A stretch of 49,415 bases of DNA, from contig NZ_JAUYAF010000045.1 of assembly GCF_030693625.1 (NCBI RefSeq), forward strand, positions 1 to 49,415, written 5' to 3'. Positions 8,433 through 16,311 of this stretch are shown here, piece after piece. The DNA comes from Phenylobacterium sp. (GTDB lineage: Bacteria; Pseudomonadota; Alphaproteobacteria; Caulobacterales; Caulobacteraceae). The first letter of the stretch is position 1. Each line of letters begins with the position of its first letter. The translations under genes and the position numbers were made by a program. Below the pieces are notes generated by a model, which saw only the letters and a list, made by a program, of their open reading frames with translations, was not told where the DNA came from and did not search any database.

Positions 8433-8651
8433 CGCAAACTCCTCAGGCACTTTACCTTCCTTAGAGGATGGTCGGATCGCGGCGAATTGAGGGCGCCGTT
8501 GGTAAGGCCCTCGTCACCCCCTTCGCTGTTGCCCAACCGCCGCGACAGCACAGCCACTTTCCCAAAAATGGCCCCTGACCTGACAGCGGTGGCCGGGATT
8601 GTCTGGACAGGGATCGCCGCTGGCTAAGTGGAATCTCTGCCGGTTGTGTTT

Positions 8652-8716
8652 CGCCGGGGTTGGCGCGTCACGCAGGGAGGGCGTAGCCCGACTGGAGTGA
8701 CGCGCCAACCCCGGCG
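8652..8716. repeat. Perfect 20-bp inverted repeat with inner hairpin
   Basis: The 20 bases at 8652-8671 (CGCCGGGGTTGGCGCGTCAC) are exactly reverse-complementary to 8697-8716. The 25-base loop holds a second small hairpin, GGGC-GTA-GCCC. It lies inside the left end of the IS3 element, just beyond the stop of orfB, so it could act as a transcription terminator or fold-back barrier. No T-run follows on either strand. Confidence 0.8.
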
Positions 8717-8725
8717 GCGAAAGTT

Positions 8726-9428
8726 TCATGCCGCCAGGGCTTGGGGCTGGCGGTCGAAATAGGCCTGGTCCGGGGTGCGGGCGCCCAGGCTCGAATGCGG
8801 GCGCTTGCGGTTGTAGAACTCCAGATAGCGGCCGATCGAGGCGCGGGCTTCGGCGACGCTGTCATAGGCCTTCAGATAGACTTCCTCATACTTGACCGAT
8901 CGCCAGAGCCGATCGACGAAGACGTTGTCGCGCCAGGCGCCCTTGCCGTCCATGCTGATCGCGATGCCGTTGTCGGCCAGCAGGCCGGTGAAGGCCGCGC
9001 TGGTGAACTGGCTGCCCTGGTCGATGTTGAAGATCTCCGGCTTGCCGTGCAGAACGATGGCTTCCTCGACCACCTCCAGGCAGAAATCCACCGCCATGGT
9101 GATCGAGACCCGCCAGGCCAGCACCCGGCGGGTGTGCCAGTCGATCACGGCGGCCAGATAGACGAAGCCGCGCTTCATCGGGATGTAGCTGATGTCCATC
9201 GCCCACGCCTGATCGGGTCGATCCACCGTCAGGCCGCGCAGCAGATACGGGTGAATCTTGTGCCCCGACGCGGGTTTCGACGTATTCGGCCGCCGGTAGA
9301 TGGCTTCGATCCGCATCCGCTACATCAGCGTGATCACCTGCGCCCGGCCGGTAATACAGGCCGCTTCGGCTCAGCTTCAGAACCTGGGCCTGCCGCGTCA
9401 ACGGCAACTCGTGCGATCGGTCGATCAT
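8726..9428 (-). pseudogene. IS3 orfB (DDE transposase) with internal deletion, frameshift and stop
   Basis: The N-terminus MIDRSHELPLTRQAQVLKLS, then RSGLYYRP, is joined after a missing stretch of roughly 40 residues to AQVITLM, a TAG stop and RMRIEAIYRRPNTSKPASGH in a different frame. From there the catalytic domain is well preserved: WAMDISYIP, then FNIDQGSQFTSAAF, then FYNRKRPHSSLGARTPDQAY. The protein would be IS3 OrfB, the integrase-like half. The deletion and the stop at about 9319-9321 inactivate it. Confidence 0.88.
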
Positions 9429-9737
9429 CGCTTTGCGCTCAGCATGCCGGCCTTGGTGAGCGCGCCGGCTAAAAAATCATTCTCCAGCGTCAGCTCGCCG
9501 ATCTTGGCGTGCAGCGTCTTCACATCCACCGGCGGCGCGACCTCGGACGCTGACCAGCCCGGGCCGAACACGCCCGCCGCTCCCTCCAGAAGTTGCCACC
9601 TTCCAGGTGGTGATCTGGTTCGGGTGAACATCGAAGAGCGAAGCCAAATCGGCCAACGTCTTCTCAGCCTTCAATGCCGCAAGCGCCACCTTGGCCTTGA
9701 AGGCCGGCGTGTGGTTCCGTCTCGTCCGCTTCGTCAT
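9425..9737 (-). pseudogene. IS3 orfA with frameshift
   Basis: The start [20 protein letters not shown], then [19 protein letters not shown], is the usual OrfA helix-turn-helix. After TTWK the frame shifts; the expected [10 protein letters not shown] and [20 protein letters not shown] continue in another frame to 9425. A single-base change near 9605 explains this. OrfA binds the ends of the IS and primes OrfAB fusion, so the element is doubly disabled. Confidence 0.85.
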
Positions 9738-9815
9738 GGTCTCTCCTGAGCCGCGGCATTCTCGCCGCCGTCAGGCAGAAACTCCACTTATCACTCTGTC
9801 CAGATTCTCCAGGCC

Positions 9816-10436
9816 GGCTCTCGCTGGCGCGATCTTCCTGGGCGCTTTGGGGATTGGAAGATCACCCACCAGCGGTACGGTCGCTGGTCCGAGAGCGGTG
9901 TTTTTGTGGGTATATTCAAGATGTTGGTGAGTGACCACGACAATGAGTACATGATGATCGACGCCACCATCGTACGGGCTCACCAGCACAGCGCCGGGGC
10001 GCGAAAAAGAGCGGCGAAGACCAAGCCATCGGCCGCTCCCGCGGCGGGCTGACCACCAAGATCCACGCGGTCGTCGATGCTCTGGGCAATCCGGTCGCCT
10101 TCTCGCTCACGCCCGGACAGGCGTCCGACCTTGGCCAAGCCGAGCCGCTGCTGGTTGAAATCAGTCCGCAAGCCTTCCTGGCCGACAAGGCCTATGACGC
10201 CGACGCCCTGATCCGGGCCCTGGCGGGGCGAGGAATCACCCCCGTCATCCCGCCTAAAGCCAATCGCGTCACACCGCGCCAATGCGACTTCGCGCTCTAT
10301 CGCGAGCGCAACCTCGTCGAGAGGTTCTTCAATAAGATGAAGCATCTTCCGCGCCATCGCGACGCGTTACGACAAGCTCGCACGTAACTTCCTAGCCGCC
10401 ATCCATCTGGTCGGCGCTATCATGTTGCTCAACTGA
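9816..10436 (+). pseudogene. IS5-family (IS427-like) transposase remnant
   Basis: The frame opens inside the protein with GSRWRDLPGRFGDWKITHQR, then NEYMMIDATIVRAHQHSAGA. At 10000-10010 a run of five A replaces the six needed to continue, and the rest, AIGRSRGGLTTKIHAVVDAL to RNLVERFFNKMKH, is in another frame. Near 10340 an extra base shifts the end, FRAIATRYDKLARNFLAAIH to a stop at 10436. The first 40 or so residues are absent where the IS3 right end abuts. IS5/IS427 elements often use A-run frameshifting, so the first shift may lie at the natural site. The sequence after the stop, AACACAGGCCCTAG, resembles the terminal repeat. Confidence 0.85.
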
Positions 10437-10491
10437 ACACAGGCCCTAGCGCGAACCTACTTTCCAAGAACCATATTTGCCGCCGCGCTAC

Positions 10492-10914
10492 CTAGGCCAG
10501 TTCCTTCTGCTTGCTGCGCTGAACGCCATCGGGGCCGGTCAGGGCCCGCATGAAGCTGACGAGGGAAGCGCGAGCCTCCTGCGGCAGTTTTTCGAAGGCG
10601 GCCAGGAGCTCCAGGGCGCCTGGCGTGCGCATGCGTGACAGCAAATCGAGGTCGCCCACCGCGTCGTGGCCCGGGGTGTCGAGGACGTCCATCAGGTCCA
10701 CCACGCGGCAGCGCAGGGCGCGGGCGATCTGCACCAGCCGCGAGAAGGAGATGCGGTTCGCGCCGTTCTCATACTTCTGGATCTGCTGGAAACTGACGCC
10801 GCACTGCTCGGCCAGGGCATCTTGCGACATGCCGATGGTCCGCCTGCGGATTCGCACCGCCGCACCCAGGGCGACATCCATTGGGTCCGGGGTTTTGTTG
10901 GATAGCTCCGACAC
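10492..10914 (-). CDS. XRE-family (Cro/CI-type) transcriptional regulator
   Basis: 140 residues from a GTG at 10914 that has GAGGAG nine bases upstream. An in-frame TTG at 10974 gives a longer version with no ribosome site. Residues about 12-75 are a helix-turn-helix: GAAVRIRRRTIGMSQDALAE, then CGVSFQQIQKYENGANRISF and SRLVQIARAL. The C-terminal part is helical and uncharacterised. It is a DNA-binding repressor of the kind common in alphaproteobacteria, close to regulators that control cell-envelope or competence-like functions, but its targets are unknown. A 12-bp perfect palindrome 89 bases upstream (11003-11014) is a candidate operator. The gene stands alone. Confidence 0.88.
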   Translation of the reverse strand: MSELSNKTPDPMDVALGAAVRIRRRTIGMSQDALAEQCGVSFQQIQKYENGANRISFSRLVQIARALRCRVVDLMDVLDTPGHDAVGDLDLLSRMRTPGALELLAAFEKLPQEARASLVSFMRALTGPDGVQRSKQKELA

Positions 10915-11002
10915 TGTCTTGATCTCCTCAACCAAGGCGCGCGCTGGTTGGGGGCGGCCGGCGCGGCGCTTCAAGATTCGGCAAGTAAAAGCGAATATTA
11001 CA

Positions 11003-11014
11003 GCTTTGCAAAGC
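11003..11014. promoter_or_regulatory. Perfect 12-bp palindrome upstream of the XRE gene
   Basis: GCTTTGCAAAGC is fully self-complementary and lies in the AT-richer leader of the XRE gene. Dimeric XRE regulators usually bind such short palindromes, so autoregulation is plausible. No second copy was seen in the window. Confidence 0.4.
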
Positions 11015-11604
11015 CACGAGTGTCGCAGCCGACAATCTCACTGATCACGTTCGATATTCAAAACACACCGGTTTGTGAGACCGGGGATTCTACTTGAAAA
11101 TCAGTCGCGATAGCGTGAAATTCAGGGCTGGGATCCCGGCGGCGCGGGCTTTCGCGCTGAGCGCCTACGGCGGCGCGTATGGCCATACGCCAAATCTTAT
11201 ACTCAGTTTGGGTAGGAATCGCTCAGCGAACTTGAGTTGTGGAATTCGCCTAGGTAGATGCGGGTTTCTCGTTTGGTCGCACAGATCGCCTATGACCAAG
11301 CTGTTGATCATTTCCGATAATGCTTATTTCCCGCTCAGCCGGGTTTCGCGCGCGGCTTTTGGCTGGGTCGGGCTCAAGCCGAAGACCGCTGGTCCGCTCG
11401 CCGGCGGGTAGACCGGACCAGCCCAGAGGACATAACCGGGGTCCAAACTGATGAGCCGTGGCGGCGTTAGCCCCAGGTTCTAAGGCCTCCCGCGAGCCCT
11501 AGGTCGAGCTGGCGACCCGCGACAGCCGCTTCGGAGCCGCCCGCACCAAAACCGTTCTCAACAAGGCACTAGCGGTAAGCCGAAGCCAGACCCCCGTCGC
11601 CCGA
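11015..11604. other. Long gap without a supported gene
   Basis: 590 bases between the XRE leader and the broken response regulator. An open frame at 11094-11411 (+) has no ribosome site, no recognised domain and irregular composition, so I do not call it. Several stops cut all frames after 11420. A small near-palindrome, CACACCGGTTTGTG, lies at about 11065-11080. Probably decayed sequence. Confidence 0.5.
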
Positions 11605-12041
11605 TCAGATGATGGTGGCTGGTGGCCTTGCGGGGAGGAGCTGCGTGGCGGCGGGCCGGGCGACAGGGCGGCGCACCAAGCGGCCGACCCGGGCGAGTAG
11701 CTGCTGGTCCTGGAATGGCTTGGCGAGGAAATCTGACGCTCCGAGTTTCAGGGCCTCCTGAACATCGGAGCTCTGGTTACGGGCAGTCAGGACGAGGGTG
11801 GGCACGGCGATCCCCAGCGCCTTCATGCCCTTCAGCACGCCAAAGCCGTCGAGGCGCGGCATGTTGATGTCGAGGACCATTGCGGCCGGCACGACCTCCT
11901 TCAAGCGGGCCAAACCCTCATAACCGTCGCGGGCATTAAAGGTATGGAAGCCAGCCAGGCTGAGCCGGGTGGTGATCAGTCCAGCACCATGGGGTCGTCC
12001 TCGACCACCAGGATGCGAATCTGTTTGACCTCATGTAGCAT
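11605..12041 (-). pseudogene. Single-domain response regulator, frameshifted
   Basis: An ATG at 12041 opens MLHEVKQIRILVVEDDPMVL, the N-terminus of a receiver domain with its acidic pair (EDD), then hits a stop because one base is missing near 11980. In the next frame the domain continues ITTRLSLAGFHTFNARDGYE, then AAMVLDINMPRLDGFGVLKG (phospho-acceptor Asp) and LVLTARNQSSDVQEALKLGA, then the conserved Lys in FLAKPFQ. The start overlaps the last 11 bases of the upstream kinase gene, so the two were translationally coupled. About 145 residues are expected if repaired. It may be a true pseudogene or, less likely, a sequencing error. Confidence 0.85.
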
Positions 12042-14766
12042 CGACATCTGTCGCGCCCTCGCTGGAGAACGGATCCCACTGGGTCCAGTGAGAAATCGTG
12101 TGGATCAGGCCGGCGGCGTTCATCGGCTTGCGGACGACATCGTCGAAGCCGTCCTCCTCGGCGTAGCGTTCCAGGTCGCTGTCGGCCGAGAAGGCCAGGA
12201 CGGGGATCGTCATGTTCGGCCCGGGCTCGGCGCGCAGCCGTCTGAGGGTCGCCGGTCCGTCCAGCACGGGCATCCGGATATCGAGCAGGATGACGTCATA
12301 GGGCAGACTGAGCGCGGCCAGCAGGGCCTGCTCGCCGTCCCCCGCCTCGGTGACCTCGGCGCCGACGGTCTCCAGAACAGCCCTGGCCAGTTCCCGGTTC
12401 ATGGGATTGTCGTCCACCACCAGGACCCGCACCCCGTCGAGGGTGAGGGCGGGCGCGGCGGCCTCGGCCGCGCACGCGGGGGCCTTGGCCACCGGCGCGG
12501 CGATGAAGAAGGCGAAGGTCGAGCCCTGGCCCGGCGCGCCGGTCACCCCGATCTCGCCGCCCATGGCCTCGGTGAGGCCCTTGCAGATGGCCAGGCCCAG
12601 CCCCGTGCCGCCGTGCCGTCGGGTGGAGGAGGCGTCGACCTGGGCGAACCGCTGGAAGAGCCCGGCCTGTTGTTCCGCAGTCAGGCCCGCGCCGCTGTCC
12701 TGGACGGCGACATGCAGGCGCTGCAGGGCGGTGTCGTAGCGCAGGCCAAGGCGGACCATGCCCTGGTCGGTGAACTTGATCGCATTGCCCACCAGGTTGA
12801 GCAGGATCTGGCGCAGGCGATCGGGATCGAGCTCCAGAGCCTCGGGCACCCCGTCGTCCGCCTGGAACTCCAGGGCCAGGCCCTTGCTCTCGGCCTGGGG
12901 CGCGAACATCAGCAGGGCATCGTGGGCGACCCCGACCGGCGAGACCGGGCGCGGCTTGATCTCGTACTGGCCCGCCTCGAGCTTGGAGAAGTCGAGCACG
13001 TCATTGACGATCGACAGCAGGGCCCAACCGGCGCTGACGACGCGGTCGACGTGGCCGTGGGCGATCTCGTCCAGCCCGTCGCGCGCCGACAGCAGGCTGG
13101 AGAAGCCGAGGATCGCGGTCAGGGGGGTGCGGATCTCGTGGCTCATATTGGCCAGGAATTCCGCCTTGGCCGCCGCGGCGGCCTGGGCGGCCACCGTGAC
13201 CTCCGCGAGCGCGGTCTCCTGCGCGACCTGGACGGTGACGTCGCGGATCACGTCGAGGAACAGCTGCTCCTCGGCGGGACGGTCGTGGTGCAGCAGGGAC
13301 GGGTTCGACTCCAGCCAGACCCAGCGTTCCTCGTGCTTGTGCCAAACCCGCCAGCGCACCGGCTCGCCGGGACGGCCCAGGGCGACATTGGTGAAGACGC
13401 GCAGAACCTCGGCGGTGTCGTCGGGATGGGTGAGCTCCATTGGCCGCCGTCCGAGCAGCTCCTGACTGTCATAGCCGGTGATGGCCAGCGAGGACGGCGC
13501 GGCGAAGGTGATGGCGCCGTCCAGGCCGGTGGTGACGATCATGTCGGTGGCGTTTTCCGCCATCAGACGGAACTTCGCCTCGGCCTCGGCCAGGGCGGCA
13601 TAGGCGGCTCGGCGCTCTGCGACGTCGCGCATCTGAGAGACCAGGGCGACAGGCGCCCCCGCCTCGTCACGCACCAGGGTGGAGCTTGCCTCCACCCAGA
13701 CATAGCCGTCGCGCGTGCGCATGCGCAGGCTGCGGTCGCGGGAAACCTCGACGGTCCCGCCGGCGGCGATCTCGCCGACCGTGGCCACGACACGCTTCAG
13801 GTCTTCGGGATGGATGAACTCGGCGGTGTGTCGGCCGATCATCTGCTCGGGTTCGAAGCCGTAGCGGCGGACAGACGGAGAGATGTACTGGATGACATCG
13901 TCCATACCGACCTTGAGCACGAGGTCGGTGGAGGCGTCGGCCAAGAGGCGATAGCGATCCTCGGCGTCGCGCCGCGCGGTAAGGTCCTCGACCTGGGCGA
14001 CGAAGTGTTTCGGCCTGCCGTCCACGTCGTAGACCTGAGAGACCGAGAGCCCGACCCAGACGGTCGCCCCATCCTTCCGGATATAGCGCTTGTCCATCCG
14101 GTAGCTGGGAATGTCTCCGGCCACGAGGCGCGCCAGGTGGCCAAGGTCGGCGTTCAGGTCGTCAGGGTGGGTGATGGCCTGGAAGTCCAGGGCCAGCAAC
14201 TCCGGTTCGGGATAGCCGACGATCTCGCAGAAGGCCCGGTTGAGCCTGAGGAACCCGCCGTCGAGGCCCACTAGGGCCATGCCGATGGGCGCGTGATGGA
14301 AGGCGTTTTCGAACAGGTCGTGCTGCGCCTGTTGCCGGACCTGGGCGTCGGCCAGGGCCGCCTCGGCATGCTTGCGGGCCGTCACGTCACGAAAGGCGTT
14401 GAGAAATTCGACGGGCCGACCGGCGGCGTCTCGCAGAATCTGAGGGTTGCCCTCCAGCCAGACCCAGGTCCCGTTCCCGGCGCGGTAGCGGTGAGCCCGG
14501 TCGATCCCGCGGTCGATCCGCTCGCCCGTCAGCAGCTTGGCGGAGTTCGCCATGTGCCGCTCCAGGTCGTCGGGATGCACCAGGGCCGTCGCCGATTGAC
14601 CCACCAGCTACCCGGGCTCGTAGCCGAGGGCGCGGCAGGCCGGCGACACATATGTGAGGACACCGTCAAGGCCCGTGCGCACGATGATGTCGGTGCTAGC
14701 TTCCACCAACCCGCGATAGATGTCTGCGTCAGACGCCCGCCGATTGATGTCTCCGCTGGCGTACAT
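12031..14766 (-). pseudogene. Hybrid sensor histidine kinase with four PAS domains, interrupted by an amber codon
   Basis: The natural start is the ATG at 14766, preceded by GGGGGGAG, giving MYASGDINRRASDADIYRGL. Codon 53 is TAG (14608-14610) within the first PAS domain, between GYEPG and LVGQSATALVHPDDL, where Glu (GAG) would fit. Beyond it the same frame runs uninterrupted to 12031, 911 residues in all. Domains are four PAS modules (about 20-520), HisKA with NMSHEIRTPLTAILGFSSLL (about 535-560), an ATPase with LNLVGNAIKFTD and GTGLGLAICKGL, and a receiver with VLVVDDNPMN and ILLDIRMP. Restart at the GTG at 14604 would give an 857-residue protein lacking part of PAS1. The downstream response regulator is also broken. 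Confidence 0.85.
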
Positions 14767-15353
14767 GTCGACTCCCCCCGCGAGGACCAAGGAACGCGCT
14801 GAACGAACCTCGTTCATCCGCCTTGGCAAAGCATTAACTAGAGGGGCCCCGCAGGCCGATCGGCTGCGACAAAGCGACCACAAACGCCTCTCGGTTGTTA
14901 GTACCGGGTGTGCCGCCACCTGAAGGCGCATGCGCAGACGTTGGCCAACCAACATGGGGCGGCCTCCGTCCCCATCCTCACTCCCGCTTCAGCATCACCC
15001 CGGGGCACGTGATCTGCGCACAGATAGCTGGGTGACGTCGCCCGTTTTGGGTGATTGTGGGCACCAGTTTGTCGTCCGCAAATTGGCGACGTCCGAGCAC
15101 CCGCCATTGGCGCATAGTGCATCCTTATGTTATTGTAATCATAAATAGATTCTCCCTCTTATTTCCGATAAGATACATTAGGCGCGAAAATTCCAGGGGC
15201 CATCCCAGCCAGCGAGAACAGCCTCTCCCCGGAGCAATTTCGGTATGCCGAGCGGCCTGCCCTATTTGACATATTTATGAGCGACGACCCTATACCTACG
15301 ACCGTTTCTGTCGCAGACCGGTTCGACTGTGGCGGCTCACAGGGAGTCCACCG
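14767..15353. other. Gap upstream of the broken kinase
   Basis: 587 bases without a recognisable gene. 15120-15185 is distinctly AT-rich (for example TATTGTAATCATAAATAG) against the GC-rich background and may hold promoters or foreign sequence. A TTGACA at 15266-15271 is listed separately. Confidence 0.5.
15266..15296 (+). promoter_or_regulatory. Possible promoter upstream of the IS6-truncated ORF
   Basis: A perfect TTGACA (15266-15271) is followed 19 bases later by TATACC (15291-15296). The spacing is longer than ideal. It would drive the short ORF at 15354 and possibly read into the IS6 element. Confidence 0.3.
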
Positions 15354-15425
15354 ATGCACGCCAATTTCGCCGATACTTCCCACCGCAACGCTCGCAAGGC
15401 CCTTCAGGACGTGCTGGCAGGCTAA
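15354..15425 (+). pseudogene. 5' end of an unknown gene cut off by an IS6 insertion
   Basis: ATG at 15354 with AGGGAG eight bases upstream gives MHANFADTSHRNARKALQDV, then LAG and a stop. The stop, in GGCTAACGC, falls where the IS6 element appears to begin. A good ribosome site, an upstream promoter-like TTGACA and a helical N-terminus suggest a real gene truncated by the insertion. The remainder was not recognised beyond the element. Confidence 0.4.
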
Positions 15426-15478
15426 CGCTAACTTGTCTCCAGTATGGCCCTAAACGGTGGGCGGCAGGGGACGAAGGC

Positions 15479-16177
15479 GTGGCTCCAATTTCGTTCAAGC
15501 GTCATCGGTTTCCGCCGGACGTGATCCGCTATGCGGTCTGGCTCTATTTCAGGTTTACCCTGAGCATCCGCGACGTTGAGGAACTGCTGGCGCAACGCGG
15601 GATCGAGGTCAGCCGCGAGGCGGTTCGCTGCTGGGTCAACAAGTTCGGGCCGCTGATGGCGGCGAACCTGCGCCGGCGCCGCGGCCCGCCGACGGGCCGA
15701 TGGCATCTGGACGAGATGGTCGTGAAGATCGCCGGCCGGCGCATGTACCTCTGGCGCGCGGTTGACGACGAAGGCGAGGTGCTGGACGTCCTGGTGCAGA
15801 GGCGGCGCAACAAGCACGCGGCGCTGAAGCTCCTGAGGAAGTTGCTCAAGAACCAGGGTGTCCACCCTGAAGCGATCACGACGGACAAGCTGGCCTCGTA
15901 TCGCGCCGCGGCCCGGGACCTGGGTCTATCCGGCCGTCATCGACCCGGCGGCATGCGCGAGAACAACCGCGCTGAGAACTCCCACCTGGCCATCCGACGA
16001 CGAGAGCGGAAGCAGCAGAAGTTCAAAAGCCAGGGTTCGGCCCAGCGTTTCCTCTCCAGCCACTCAGCCGTCTACAATACCTTCAATACCCAGCCGCATC
16101 TGACCTCCCGGCCCGGACTTCGAACCCTGCGAGCCCAAGCTCACCGGGAGTGGGCGGCCGCGACCATCGCCGCCTGA
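15479..16177 (+). CDS. IS6-family transposase
   Basis: 232 residues from a GTG at 15479 with AGGGGA about nine bases upstream; further upstream codons in the open frame belong to flanking sequence. The DDE signature is visible: WHLDEMVVKI (first D), ITTDKLASYRAA (second D) and ENNRAENSHLAIRRRER (E). The N-terminus FKRHRFPPDVIRYAVWLYFR, then TLSIRDVEELLAQRGIEVS, is the IS6 zinc/HTH region. The gene looks intact. The element probably spans about 15420-16225, but I could not align convincing terminal repeats. IS6 elements move by replicative cointegration and often bring promoters. Confidence 0.9.
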   Translation: MAPISFKRHRFPPDVIRYAVWLYFRFTLSIRDVEELLAQRGIEVSREAVRCWVNKFGPLMAANLRRRRGPPTGRWHLDEMVVKIAGRRMYLWRAVDDEGEVLDVLVQRRRNKHAALKLLRKLLKNQGVHPEAITTDKLASYRAAARDLGLSGRHRPGGMRENNRAENSHLAIRRRERKQQKFKSQGSAQRFLSSHSAVYNTFNTQPHLTSRPGLRTLRAQAHREWAAATIAA

Positions 16178-16311
16178 ACTGGGGAAGGGGAGGGGCCATT
16201 CCCGTCTCGCCCCGGTTAACGTGTCAGTTCCGTCGGCGAGGATGAGCAAAAACGCGGCCAGTCATTGACCGTTTCCTCGAGGCGGACGAGGGCCGGGCTC
16301 CCACGCGCCGC

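Larger units (their letters stand above)
8600..9806 (-). mobile_element. Decayed IS3-family element (about 1.2 kb)
   Basis: The left end near 8600 reads TGTCTGGACAGG and then, about 25 bases in, TAAGTGGAATCT. The right end, read inward on the other strand from about 9806, gives ATCTGGACAGAGTG and then TAAGTGGAGTTT. These matching parts identify the terminal repeats of an IS3 element carrying orfA and orfB on the minus strand. Both genes are frameshifted. The right end abuts an IS5 remnant in the middle of its first gene. Confidence 0.8.

Noticed and set aside
8652..8716. Integron attC site
   Set aside because: The arms contain GTTGGCG and CGCCAAC, which do not fit the GTTRRRY/RYYYAAC core sites, and no integrase or cassette array is near.
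11094..11411. A 105-codon + strand ORF
   Set aside because: No ribosome site, no known domain and irregular composition; probably chance in a decayed gap.
11944..14274. A 776-codon + strand frame over the broken kinase
   Set aside because: The minus strand carries PAS, HisKA, ATPase and receiver motifs. The + frame is a Gly/His/Asp-rich shadow.
14608..14610. Programmed amber readthrough or pyrrolysine codon in the kinase
   Set aside because: The site is an ordinary PAS surface position where Glu fits, there are no recoding signals, and the coupled response regulator is also broken. Simple decay explains both.
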